DNA of 39,055 nucleotides, from assembly GCA_027593365.1 (NCBI GenBank), contig JAQCIX010000002.1, positions 1 through 39,055 on the forward strand, written 5' to 3'. The notes beneath the pieces were generated by a model. That model worked only from the letters and a program-made list of their open reading frames with translations. It ran no database searches and was not told the origin of the DNA. Positions 1-8,166 of the stretch are shown one piece after another (position 1 is the first letter of the stretch; each line of letters begins with the position of its first letter). The stretch comes from Verrucomicrobiota bacterium. GTDB lineage: Bacteria > Verrucomicrobiota > Verrucomicrobiia > Opitutales > Seribacteraceae. The position numbers were made by a program, and so were the translations under genes.

Positions 1-2
1 CG

Positions 3-473
3 GGTGAACCTTTGGCACGCAGAGGAGATTGTTTTGATGTTAATTGGTCGGTTCACCATGGGCATGATTTATATGAAGTGCGTGCGGCAATCGAAGATGC
101 TCTTGCTCGTGCCCGAACAGATTGCTCCCCCTCAGTTTTGGAAATTGTAACTTATAGATACAGAGGTCATTCAGTTGCTGATCCCGACCAAACTTATCGC
201 AGCAAAGAAGAAATTGAAGAGTACAAAAAAAACAAAGATCCAATTAATCTATTCCGAGATAAACTGCTCTCCGAAGGCTTGATGACGGAAGAAGATTCGA
301 AAGCCCTGGACCAATCAGCTAAAGACGAAGCAGAAGCTTCTGCTGAATTTGCTATCGCAAGTCCATTTCCTGAGACTTCTGAGTTGATGGATGATGTTTA
401 CTGGGAAACCGATAACCCTGAGCATAAAACTTCATCAGGAAAATTATTTTTTGAATCCTCGCTTTCTGATTAA
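3..473 (+). CDS. pdhA: Pyruvate dehydrogenase E1 component, alpha subunit (C-terminal fragment)
   Basis: The reading frame is open from base 3, so the gene begins upstream of the window; only about the last 156 residues are present. The fragment matches the end of thiamine-diphosphate-dependent E1 alpha chains: a substrate-channel segment ending in LEIVTYRYRGHSVADPDQTY, followed by a helical tail. In the E1 alpha2beta2 tetramer this subunit, with PdhB, decarboxylates pyruvate and passes the acetyl group to the lipoyl arm of E2. pdhB starts 11 bp downstream and pdhC follows, so this is the first visible gene of a pdhABC operon. A branched-chain or acetoin E1 alpha cannot be excluded from the fragment alone, but the neighbours favour pyruvate. 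Confidence 0.9.
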   Translation, partial: GEPLARRGDCFDVNWSVHHGHDLYEVRAAIEDALARARTDCSPSVLEIVTYRYRGHSVADPDQTYRSKEEIEEYKKNKDPINLFRDKLLSEGLMTEEDSKALDQSAKDEAEASAEFAIASPFPETSELMDDVYWETDNPEHKTSSGKLFFESSLSD

Positions 474-484
474 TTTATTAAGAC

Positions 485-1462
485 ATGCCTGAAATTACCT
501 ACAGAGAGGCCTTAAACCAGGCCCTTGCAGAAGAAATTGCCCGAGACCCCAATGTAGTTCTAATGGGCGAAGAGGTTGCTCAATTTAAGGGCTCTTACAA
601 AGTATCCGAAGGATTGCTTGAAAAGTTTGGCCCAAGTAAAATTATTGATACTCCCATTAGTGAGGCTGCTTTCTCTGGTCTTGCCGTGGGAGCTGCCATG
701 ATGGGGATGCGACCTGTGGTTGAATTTATGTTTTGGAGCTTTTGTTATGTTGCATTTGACCAGATTTTTAACAATGCCGCCAATGTTAGGTATATGTCCG
801 GAGGGTTAATCAATGTACCCATTGTTTTTAGGGGACCCGCTAATGGTGGAACCAATGTTGGTGCGACTCACTCTCACACCCCAGAAAATTTTGCCGCAAA
901 TACACCGGGCTTAAAGGTCATCTGTCCATCCACACCAGCTGATGCCAAAGGTATGCTGAAGGCTGCCATTCGAGATAATGATCCGGTTTGTGTTATGGAA
1001 AACACCATTCTCTACAATCTTAAAGGCGATGTACCTGAGGAAGATGATTTTGTTATACCTCTCGGTAAGGCTCGAATTGCATGTGAAGGTTCAGATTTAT
1101 CGATCATCGCCCATGGAAGATCAGTTCAAGTCGCCCTTCAAGTGGCTGAAACCCTGAGTGAAAAACATAATGTTTCTGTCGAAGTCCTAGATTTACGCTC
1201 CATCAGGCCCCTTGACCTGGATGCAATTTTGCAGACCGTTCGAAAAACTAATCGAGTTTTATTAGTTGAAGAAAATAAGCCATTTTGTGGAGTGGATGCA
1301 CAAATCGCTTACCTAATCCAAGAGCATGCATTTGATGACTTAGATGCACCAATTAAGAGAGTTTCTGCCATTGATGTTCCACAGGCCTACAGCAAGGCGT
1401 TGGAAAATTTTCAGATACCAAATCACGATCGAGTTTTAGCTAAAGCTATGGAACTTATCTAG
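485..1462 (+). CDS. pdhB: Pyruvate dehydrogenase E1 component, beta subunit
   Basis: This 325-residue protein has the usual length and order of E1 beta: an N-terminal pyrimidine-binding domain with the GEEV segment near residues 28-31 that carries the conserved thiamine-diphosphate glutamate, the FMFWSF..AFDQI segment around 80-95, and a C-terminal transketolase domain (about 200-320) with VEVLDLRSIRPLD. It pairs with PdhA to form the E1 decarboxylase of the cytoplasmic pyruvate dehydrogenase complex. It lies 11 bp after pdhA and 8 bp before pdhC. No Shine-Dalgarno precedes its ATG, as for most genes here. Confidence 0.95.
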   Translation: MPEITYREALNQALAEEIARDPNVVLMGEEVAQFKGSYKVSEGLLEKFGPSKIIDTPISEAAFSGLAVGAAMMGMRPVVEFMFWSFCYVAFDQIFNNAANVRYMSGGLINVPIVFRGPANGGTNVGATHSHTPENFAANTPGLKVICPSTPADAKGMLKAAIRDNDPVCVMENTILYNLKGDVPEEDDFVIPLGKARIACEGSDLSIIAHGRSVQVALQVAETLSEKHNVSVEVLDLRSIRPLDLDAILQTVRKTNRVLLVEENKPFCGVDAQIAYLIQEHAFDDLDAPIKRVSAIDVPQAYSKALENFQIPNHDRVLAKAMELI

Positions 1463-1470
1463 CCAACACT

Positions 1471-2766
1471 ATGAGTATCGTTATTGAAATGCCAAAGCTT
1501 AGCGACACGATGTCGGTTGGGACGGTCGTAAAATGGTATAAATCTGTAGGCGAAAGTGTGGTTAATGGAGATATTTTAGCCGAAATAGAGACAGACAAAG
1601 CCACCATGGAATTAGAGAATTTCGATGATGGTGTTTTGCTTAAGCTTCTTGCTGTTGAGGGGGATGAAGTGGAAATTGGTAAACCTCTTGCGATAATCGG
1701 GGAACCTGGTGAAGATATTTCCAGCTTTGATGTGACGACCCAAGAGCTTGAGCCCACTGACTCTACTTCAGATAAAAGTAGTCCTCAGCCATCCGATGAT
1801 TCCACGGAATCCCTGAAGGAGCCTATCGCAGCAGAACCTCCCAAAGAATTTGAAAGTCGTTCTCAAAACTCAGCCCGAATTGTTGCATCTCCACTTGCAA
1901 AAAAAATTGCCAAAGAAAAGAGTATCGATCTTTCCACAATTATCGGGTCTGGGCCGAATGGAAGGATTGTTAAAAAAGATTTAGTCCCTACATCTGAGTT
2001 CAAAACCAGAGAACCCTTTTCCCCTACAAGTACCATAACGAATCGCAACCCTGTTGTTCATGTTGGGGATAAATCTGTTCCCGTATCTAAGATGAGATCG
2101 GTTATTGCCAAGCGGTTGCTTGAATCCAAAACGACCATTCCTCATTTTTATCTTCAGCGAGAAATTAATTCTGAACCTGTCCGCCTTGCCAGAGAATCGA
2201 TCAATGAAGCCCTGTCCCACGATTCTTCTGATTTGAACAAGGTTAGTATGAATGATGTGATTCTTCTAGCTTGTGCTAAAACCATTCTCCGTTTTCCTGA
2301 AATCAATTCGTCTTGGTCTGAATCAGAAATTACCTATCACGGTAATGTTCATCTTGCTTTTGGTGTTGCTGTTGAAGATGGTTTGGTTACCCCAGTCATT
2401 CGAAATGCCGAAAGCTTAGACCTTCGATCCATATCTGAAACAGCTAAAGCTCTTATTTTAAAATCTCGTAATAAAAAGCTTACCCCGGATGAAATGAGTG
2501 GATCCACCTTTACTGTAACCAATCTTGGTATGTATGGTATTGATTTTTTCAGTGGCATTATCAATCCACCGAATGCAGCCATCCTATCTGTAGGAGGAAG
2601 TATTAAGAAACCAGTGGTTGATAAAAACGATATGCTTCGAGCAGGTGAAACTATGACCCTTGGGTTAAGCTGTGACCATCGCTTGGTTGATGGGGCTATT
2701 GGGGCTCAGTTTTTGGCATCCCTGGCCGCCGTGCTGGAAAACCCGGCACGTCTATTGGTTTTATAA
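1471..2766 (+). CDS. pdhC: Dihydrolipoamide acetyltransferase (E2) of pyruvate dehydrogenase
   Basis: A 431-residue E2 with three modules: one lipoyl domain (about 1-80) with the lipoylated Lys43 in IETDKATME; an acidic, Ser/Pro-rich linker; a peripheral subunit-binding domain (about 135-171, ending GPNGRIVKKDL); and a catalytic acyltransferase domain (about 205-431) with the DHRLVDG motif (His403, Asp407). It takes acetyl groups from E1 and hands them to CoA, and forms the core of the complex. No E3 (lipoamide dehydrogenase) gene follows; the next gene is convergent, with its stop only 8 bp away. Having a single lipoyl domain is ordinary for many bacteria. Confidence 0.95.
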   Translation: MSIVIEMPKLSDTMSVGTVVKWYKSVGESVVNGDILAEIETDKATMELENFDDGVLLKLLAVEGDEVEIGKPLAIIGEPGEDISSFDVTTQELEPTDSTSDKSSPQPSDDSTESLKEPIAAEPPKEFESRSQNSARIVASPLAKKIAKEKSIDLSTIIGSGPNGRIVKKDLVPTSEFKTREPFSPTSTITNRNPVVHVGDKSVPVSKMRSVIAKRLLESKTTIPHFYLQREINSEPVRLARESINEALSHDSSDLNKVSMNDVILLACAKTILRFPEINSSWSESEITYHGNVHLAFGVAVEDGLVTPVIRNAESLDLRSISETAKALILKSRNKKLTPDEMSGSTFTVTNLGMYGIDFFSGIINPPNAAILSVGGSIKKPVVDKNDMLRAGETMTLGLSCDHRLVDGAIGAQFLASLAAVLENPARLLVL

Positions 2767-2774
2767 ATTACAAC

Positions 2775-4739
2775 TTACTTAACCCTGTTTTGGGCATCTT
2801 CAACCAACCACTCCCTTATTTTTTCAAGGGAGTTGCTTACTTGTTCTTTGGCCTGTGATAGATCAACCGGATTAGGTTCACTGCATCCGAAAAGGTAGAA
2901 CTTAATTTTTGGTTCCGTTCCGCTTGGTCGAATGGAAATGGTAAATCCATTTTCAAGTTGTAACTGAATAAAATTTTGAAGAGGTAAATTTTCTTCATCT
3001 TCATCTACATATCCATCGGTCGAAAAATCTTTTGATTTGATGACTTGGAATCCTGCTAGTTCATTAATTGCTTGAGAACGATAACTTTCCACTAAACGGG
3101 AGATCGTCGCACTACCTTCTGCGCCCTCAAAGTAAATGTTTTCCGTTTTTTCTAAATGGAACCCATACTTTTGGTAAATCGTATCAAGAAATTTTAAAGG
3201 AGTTGTGTTGGTAGACTCCATAAATGCAATGGCTTCTGCGATTGCCAAAGCAGATGCATTTCCATCTTTATCCCTTACTGTATCAAGGGGCAGATATCCA
3301 TAGCTTTCTTCCGCAGATAGCACAACACAGGTAGAATAGCGTGAGAGTATATCCATTCGGGTAAAAAGCTCCGTTCTATCAAAATCTAACCCGATTCCCT
3401 CTTCTTCTAAAATACGCAAAGATGCCATCTCTTCATATTTACGTAGTTTCTGCGCCATCCATTTGAAACCAGTTGGGGTATTTATACTACGCACCCCATA
3501 TCCTTGAGCAATTTTATCTATTAGGGGTGTGGTTACAAAGGTTTTGAGTAAGGCAAATCCGTTCTCGTTACCTTCTTTGATGATTTGTTGGGATTTAAGG
3601 GCAAGTAATCTATATTCAGCAAGGATCGATGCCACTTGATTACCGCTCAGACAACTGAACTTACCCTTGTCCTCTAAAACGGCTACGCCAATCCTGTCAC
3701 AGTCTGGGTCGCTGGCAAAAACATAGGAAGATTTTGTTTTATTCGCTACTTTGATTCCAAGAGCAAGAGCCTCTGCATTTTCTGGATTCGGTGAATTGAC
3801 CGTACTAAAATTTGCATCTGCTTCACTCTGCTCATCTACTAGGGCAACCTGAACCCCATGATCCCACAAAGCAGGTACCGATGAGATGGCTCCAGTTCCA
3901 TGAATAGGTGTAAAAACAATTTTAGGAGAGATACTCTTTAATAGATCGGGATTTAATACAGCATCTTCTAAACATCCTTTATAGGACATATCATCATTGG
4001 TTTGAAGTATATTCACCTGGCAATTTGCAAGGGCATCTTCTTCCAGCCAAACCGATACATCTTGTAAACTGATTTTTTCGTACTCAGCAACAACGCCTTG
4101 ATCATGAGGCGGTACCAACTGGGCTCCATCGCCAAAATATGCCTTAAACCCATTATCATGGTATGGGTTATGGCTAGCTGTAATCACTACACCCGCGTGG
4201 GCATAGCGGTTGCGCACTGAAAAACTTAATTGAGGGGTCGATCTTGGACCGTCAAAAAGCATCGCATACCCACCCATTTTGACCCAGGCCCTACATACGA
4301 GATTGGCAAACTTATAAGAAAAGTGCCTTACATCGTGGGCAACTACTAACCTTGGTTGTTCTAAAATACCCTCCCCTTGCATCCATTTATCCAAATAAAG
4401 GTACAGAGCTTTTGTTGCTCGAAGGAGAGTGATTTCGTTTAGAGTGTTACTACCGATCGCTGCGTATTCAGGAGTTTCTCCTTCTTTGGCTTTTCCTTGT
4501 TCTTGGCTTGTTACAAACTTCCCAATGGTGCGTCCACGCATGCCACCAGTACCAAAAGCAAGATTCCTGTAAAACCGGTCGTTGAGTTCTTCCCAATGCT
4601 CACCAGTAACCAACTCATGCAGACTATTATGTATCCATTCAGGACAGTTTTCTAATTCCAGTAATTCGTAAATGTTATTCTGGGCTGTAGGAAATAATTT
4701 TTCCTCTTTTACTGCTAGTTCGAGTTTTTCTTTAATCAT
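2775..4739 (-). CDS. Phosphoglucomutase/phosphomannomutase family phosphohexomutase (PGM2-like, long form)
   Basis: A 654-residue alpha-D-phosphohexomutase that interconverts sugar 1- and 6-phosphates. All four family signatures are present: active-site phosphoserine Ser189 in ITASHNPYHDNG, the metal loop DPDCDR (Asp344, 346, 348), the sugar-binding EESYGY loop, and the phosphate-binding RPSGTEPK (604-611). Its length and the GTGGMRG segment near residue 63 fit the PGM2-type branch rather than the roughly 450-residue ManB or GlmM branch. It is the last gene of the kpsF, ftsB, UDP-sugar pyrophosphorylase, mutase operon, 19 bp after the pyrophosphorylase; together the last two could turn a hexose-6-phosphate into a UDP-sugar. 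Glucose against mannose or GlcNAc specificity is not readable here. Confidence 0.92.
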   Translation of the reverse strand: MIKEKLELAVKEEKLFPTAQNNIYELLELENCPEWIHNSLHELVTGEHWEELNDRFYRNLAFGTGGMRGRTIGKFVTSQEQGKAKEGETPEYAAIGSNTLNEITLLRATKALYLYLDKWMQGEGILEQPRLVVAHDVRHFSYKFANLVCRAWVKMGGYAMLFDGPRSTPQLSFSVRNRYAHAGVVITASHNPYHDNGFKAYFGDGAQLVPPHDQGVVAEYEKISLQDVSVWLEEDALANCQVNILQTNDDMSYKGCLEDAVLNPDLLKSISPKIVFTPIHGTGAISSVPALWDHGVQVALVDEQSEADANFSTVNSPNPENAEALALGIKVANKTKSSYVFASDPDCDRIGVAVLEDKGKFSCLSGNQVASILAEYRLLALKSQQIIKEGNENGFALLKTFVTTPLIDKIAQGYGVRSINTPTGFKWMAQKLRKYEEMASLRILEEEGIGLDFDRTELFTRMDILSRYSTCVVLSAEESYGYLPLDTVRDKDGNASALAIAEAIAFMESTNTTPLKFLDTIYQKYGFHLEKTENIYFEGAEGSATISRLVESYRSQAINELAGFQVIKSKDFSTDGYVDEDEENLPLQNFIQLQLENGFTISIRPSGTEPKIKFYLFGCSEPNPVDLSQAKEQVSNSLEKIREWLVEDAQNRVK

Positions 4740-4758
4740 TGGTTGGTTGATGTTTATG

Positions 4759-6195
4759 TCAATCTACTATCGAGATACCTGATTCATTAAAAGTTATCTT
4801 TTGAGTCTGAACAGAGATTTGGTCTAGTGCAGATTGATGGGCTTTTTGTAAAAAGTATTTTTTTGTTGGTGCATAACTGGGTGAAATTTCAACCTGGCTT
4901 GGAATAACCTCAAGGCCTGCTGTTTTTATCCATTCTTTTGCTCGGTTGAGTTGAATCTTTTGAGAGGTTTCTAGTGAATCACAACCAGACGCGTTTTTAA
5001 TAGGTGCAAATTCTTCAAATCGATCTATTTCGAAAATAGAAGCATTTTGAGCAAGAGGTATTGCGTCGAAAACAAAAGTTTCTGCCTTTATGGCGTTCGG
5101 TTCCTCGGGTGAAATAATATTGCCAGTGTGATCTAGGTGTTGAACTTTTTTTAATGCCCCATGGTAAAGTAACCTGCTTGTTTGGTTTTGGGTAACATTG
5201 GTTACTCTTTTCACAAACTCTCTGTTTATAAGATGAATTGCTATATTTCCAAGGTTGTAAGCAAGTTTACCGTTTGTTGCCTTTTCTAGTGCAAGAGTTG
5301 GAGGTATATCGCTGTATTCTATTACCTGTAAGTTTTCGTTTAAATTAACAAAGGTACCCACCTTTTCATCCGGACTATTTTTTTGAACCGCCTTGGAAGA
5401 CATTTCTGCATTTCTCCATTCATGCATTCCGATAAATGTTGGATCAAGGCAATACACCAAAGGATTATCCACTTGAAAATAACTAAGATATTCAATCCCT
5501 TCATCTTCCATTATTTTCAAGGATCCAGAATCCAATAGGGCCTTAAAGGATCCCCCATGACCATTTGGACTCATCAAGATTTGGTTTTTTTCACGCAACA
5601 AGATTTTTCCGTTTAGGTCAAAAACAGGCATCATCCCTTGTTTGAAAAAGTGGATGTTATTACGATTTAAGCCAAAGTTTTGGTTTTTTTGAAAAAATTT
5701 GAGAGTTTGTTGATGATTCTCTTCACTTGTCATGACAAACCACCAAACCGGATGACTAAACCGTTTTTCGATAAATTTAATATTTTCCGCAAATAGTTGA
5801 AATAGCGTGGCTTCCCGAAGAGGTGTGCAAGGGAGGCTTCCTTTTGGTCCATTATATCCCAACCTTGTGCCTTGTCCCCCAGCAACCGTAAAAGCAGCTA
5901 CTTTATTTTCCTTTAAAATGAACTCCCCTTGGTCAAAAAATTGTTTTTCCTGTTGAGGGTTTAGTTCGGAATAGCAAACCGCTTTGGGGGGTATACAGTT
6001 TTTTACCTTTGATTTGGGGGTTTGAATGTCTTCCCACGCCCTTAGGCATTCACTTAAGTCAATAATTTGCAGTTGATTATAAAAGTTTTGCCTCTCTGCT
6101 TGATTTAAATCCTTCCAAAACCTAAATAATTGATCCTGTCCTATTTCATTAAAGGAAGTGATTAAACTATTTTCACTAAGTTTGGTTCTAGTCAT
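4759..6195 (-). CDS. UDPGP-family UDP-sugar pyrophosphorylase (UAP1/AGX-like)
   Basis: A 478-residue nucleotidyltransferase of the UDPGP (UTP-glucose-1-phosphate / UDP-GlcNAc pyrophosphorylase) family. The glycine-rich UTP-binding loop VAGGQGTRLGYNGPKG is at about 104-119, followed by SPNGHGG and YFQVDNPL signatures typical of the eukaryotic-type UAP1/AGX branch. It would condense UTP and a hexose- or N-acetylhexosamine-1-phosphate to a UDP-sugar for envelope polysaccharides. Its start overlaps the ftsB-like stop by 4 bp, indicating translational coupling, and the phosphohexomutase follows by 19 bp. Whether it makes UDP-GlcNAc (as GlmU does elsewhere) or UDP-glucose is unresolved. Confidence 0.88.
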   Translation of the reverse strand: MTRTKLSENSLITSFNEIGQDQLFRFWKDLNQAERQNFYNQLQIIDLSECLRAWEDIQTPKSKVKNCIPPKAVCYSELNPQQEKQFFDQGEFILKENKVAAFTVAGGQGTRLGYNGPKGSLPCTPLREATLFQLFAENIKFIEKRFSHPVWWFVMTSEENHQQTLKFFQKNQNFGLNRNNIHFFKQGMMPVFDLNGKILLREKNQILMSPNGHGGSFKALLDSGSLKIMEDEGIEYLSYFQVDNPLVYCLDPTFIGMHEWRNAEMSSKAVQKNSPDEKVGTFVNLNENLQVIEYSDIPPTLALEKATNGKLAYNLGNIAIHLINREFVKRVTNVTQNQTSRLLYHGALKKVQHLDHTGNIISPEEPNAIKAETFVFDAIPLAQNASIFEIDRFEEFAPIKNASGCDSLETSQKIQLNRAKEWIKTAGLEVIPSQVEISPSYAPTKKYFLQKAHQSALDQISVQTQKITFNESGISIVD

Positions 6196-6491
6196 TTATT
6201 AGAGGGCATTTTTTCCGGGAATCTGTAGAGCCATTCGTTTGGTTTTCCATACCCCAATTCTTTTCTGGCTACCTCATCTTGAAAATCTGGGTTCCTGCGA
6301 AGTCTATCTAAAAATTGTTGGTGGTTCCGAGCTTCTTCTCTGAGAACTTCAAGTTCCTTTTCTAGTACGGATTCTCTTGTTTTCCAGTGTTTATATTCCT
6401 GAAGTGCCTGATTCACTTGCAGTGCTAAATAACACAAACTAATTACGGAAAATATAAGTAGGCTTATGGGAAGTAGCTTTTTTTTAATCAT
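6192..6491 (-). CDS. Septum formation initiator family protein (FtsB/DivIC-like)
   Basis: A 99-residue bitopic membrane protein: short basic N-terminus (MIKKK), one transmembrane helix at about 6-25, a predicted coiled coil at about 27-62 (LEKELEVLREEARNHQQF), and the family-typical VARKELGYGKPNEWLYRFPE near the C-terminus. FtsB/DivIC proteins bridge FtsL and FtsQ at the divisome and help activate septal peptidoglycan synthesis. It starts 5 bp after kpsF and overlaps the next gene by 4 bp, so division and envelope-sugar functions share one transcript. Confidence 0.85.
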   Translation of the reverse strand: MIKKKLLPISLLIFSVISLCYLALQVNQALQEYKHWKTRESVLEKELEVLREEARNHQQFLDRLRRNPDFQDEVARKELGYGKPNEWLYRFPEKMPSNK

Positions 6492-6496
6492 GGAAA

Positions 6497-7477
6497 TTAT
6501 CCAGTTAGAATATCGTGCAATCTGATTAAACCTGAAAAGTTTTCTGTATTAGGACATAAAACAGGTAAAACGGAAATGGGGCTAGGTGTTCTTTTTTCCA
6601 TTAACTCTAATGCAATACCAAGGTGTTGATCAGACCTCACAGTTTGTGGGTTTCTAGACATTATATCAACCACCTTCAACTGATTTAGGTTATCTGTTGT
6701 TTGCAGTGCACGCCTTAAGTCGCCGTCTGTTAGAATCCCCTGAAGGCTTTGATCTTTAACGACACAAGCAGCCCCGAGTGGATATTTTGACATTTCTAAA
6801 ACCGCATCCTTTATCAAAGCAGATTCTTCTAAACAAGCCACCTTTTCTTTGCTATGAAATACATCTTGAACCCGAAGAATCAAGTTTCTTCCCAGTTGCC
6901 CTGCAGGGTGTGTCTTTGCATACTCGTTTCTATCAAAACCCCTTCTTTTCATTAAAGCTGAACCAAGTGCGTCACCCAACGCCGATGCTGCCGCAAAACT
7001 TGCTGTTGGGACGATTCCTAAATGATCTGCCTCCTCTTTTACTGTTGCATTTAGAAAAACATCCACCTTTTCGGCTAGAGGGCTATTTGTTTTGCCTAGT
7101 ATTCCAATAATTTTAGCACCCCTGCTTCTAAATACTGGTTCTAAGTAAATAAGCTCGGGCGTAGCTCCGCTGTTTGACAAAAATATAACCGGATCTCCGG
7201 TTTGATGAATACCCAGATCCCCATGTACTGCTTCCGACGGGTGTAAAAACGCTGCTGGGGAACCAGTGCTGCACATCATCGCAGCCATTTTTTGGCCTAC
7301 ATAACCAGATTTTCCTATTCCTGTTATGATGATTTTTCCACTATCCTTATACAATATATCGAGAGCGCTTTTGAATGCGTCCGGTAGTAAATTATTTGAC
7401 GCTTCTTGTATCGCTGACGCTTCTTTGGTTAGAACGGTTTTAGCTTCATCTAATTCAGTGTATCTCATTTTTAACAT
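6497..7477 (-). CDS. kdsD: Arabinose-5-phosphate isomerase, KpsF/GutQ/KdsD family
   Basis: An N-terminal SIS isomerase domain (ITGIGKSGYVGQK, then FLHPSEAVHGDLG, SNSGATPE and THPAGQLGR) is followed by two C-terminal CBS domains, giving about 326 residues, as in KdsD. It converts ribulose-5-phosphate to arabinose-5-phosphate, the first step toward Kdo, which implies a lipopolysaccharide outer membrane. The frame is open back to an ATG at 7540, but I chose the ATG at 7477: it gives family length and avoids overlapping the divergent gene; ATG 7468 is also possible. It heads the operon with ftsB, the pyrophosphorylase and the mutase. kpsF and gutQ paralogues have the same architecture, so the symbol is by function. 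Confidence 0.88.
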   Translation of the reverse strand: MLKMRYTELDEAKTVLTKEASAIQEASNNLLPDAFKSALDILYKDSGKIIITGIGKSGYVGQKMAAMMCSTGSPAAFLHPSEAVHGDLGIHQTGDPVIFLSNSGATPELIYLEPVFRSRGAKIIGILGKTNSPLAEKVDVFLNATVKEEADHLGIVPTASFAAASALGDALGSALMKRRGFDRNEYAKTHPAGQLGRNLILRVQDVFHSKEKVACLEESALIKDAVLEMSKYPLGAACVVKDQSLQGILTDGDLRRALQTTDNLNQLKVVDIMSRNPQTVRSDQHLGIALELMEKRTPSPISVLPVLCPNTENFSGLIRLHDILTG

Positions 7478-7575
7478 TCTTTCTATAACATCTGATTCGT
7501 TGGTGCGAAGTAATAAATGAAAAGATACCCTTGTTTCCATTGCGCTGTGAACAAAGATATTTTAAAAAGATTTCA

Positions 7576-7929
7576 ATGAGACAGGTTACCTTTTCTTCAC
7601 AAAGCTTGGATGTCATCTCTTCCTTACCCCAAATGGAACAACTTGCTCTTGTAGAAAAAATTAGTTCTTTATCGGGTGATATTCTTTTAGAAAAAAGGGC
7701 AGATATCGGAAGGTTTGCCAGAAAAGGGAAAACATATTACCGGGTACGATTGGATGATTTTCGTATCTATATGGAAAGAAATGAAGCAGCTCTTCACTGT
7801 CAGTATATACTGGGAAAAAACACATTTCAGGATTTTATGATCCGGTGTAACCTCCCCTCCTCAGAAGAAGCGGTTATTGAGAAACATCAAAGCTTTTGGG
7901 ACTATTTGGATTCCCTGCGAAAAAAGTAA
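7576..7929 (+). CDS. Small RelE/ParE-superfamily-like protein, standalone
   Basis: 117 residues from the ATG at 7576 (the frame is open further upstream but would then run into kdsD). The middle resembles the beta-sheet of RelE-type proteins: RFARKGKTYYRVRLDDFRIY followed by ALHCQYILGKNTFQDF, equivalent to the R-x-R-x-G-D-[YF]-R motif and last strand of that fold. An N-terminal helix pair (QMEQLALVEKISSL) also fits. It then carries about 35 extra residues, ending HQSFWDYLDSLRKK. No antitoxin gene is adjacent: kdsD is divergent and dnaN begins 237 bp downstream. It may be a domesticated housekeeping protein of this lineage rather than a toxin. Fold assignment is by eye. Confidence 0.55.
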   Translation: MRQVTFSSQSLDVISSLPQMEQLALVEKISSLSGDILLEKRADIGRFARKGKTYYRVRLDDFRIYMERNEAALHCQYILGKNTFQDFMIRCNLPSSEEAVIEKHQSFWDYLDSLRKK

Positions 7930-8006
7930 CTCCTTCTTTGTGATAGTTTTGTTAATTCCCTTCATCTTATAGACATTCTTTGGTTCTTAAGAGTTCTTTC
8001 TCTTTG

Positions 8007-8046
8007 TTGTTAACATTTAAAATTAACTTAAAGAGCTAGTTAACAA
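8007..8046. repeat. Inverted repeat and TTAAC cluster upstream of dnaN
   Basis: TTGTTAAC (8007-8014) and its exact reverse complement GTTAACAA (8039-8046) frame an AT-rich spacer; a third TTAAC lies at 8023-8027. The two GTTAAC palindromes are 30 bp apart, close to three helical turns, and sit 35-75 bp upstream of the dnaN -10 element. This could be an operator; in such AT-rich DNA, chance is also possible. Confidence 0.35.
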
Positions 8047-8080
8047 TTACTTAAGTCTTTATTACATTTGTTGCTTGTAT

Positions 8081-8086
8081 ATAATA
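8081..8086 (+). promoter_or_regulatory. Likely -10 element of the dnaN promoter
   Basis: A perfect TATAAT lies 80 bp before the dnaN ATG, in the longest non-coding stretch around it. No good TTGACA is found at the expected distance (best TTTATT at 8059-8064), so the promoter may depend on an activator. Transcription would begin near 8093, leaving a leader of about 74 nt. Confidence 0.45.
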
Positions 8087-8166
8087 AAACTAGTTTTTTA
8101 ATTTTTACTTAATATCTTAATAATTAATGGTTGTTTAAATCACTGATCCACACCAAAACAAATCTA

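Noticed and set aside
6778-7110. 110-codon frame antisense to kdsD
   Set aside because: Shadow of the conserved SIS/CBS coding sequence; composition is not protein-like.
7576-7929. Toxin-antitoxin module
   Set aside because: No antitoxin gene on either side; kept only as a lone RelE-like protein.
7930-8166. Replication origin beside dnaN
   Set aside because: AT-rich and with one box-like sequence, but dnaA is absent and there is no cluster of DnaA boxes.
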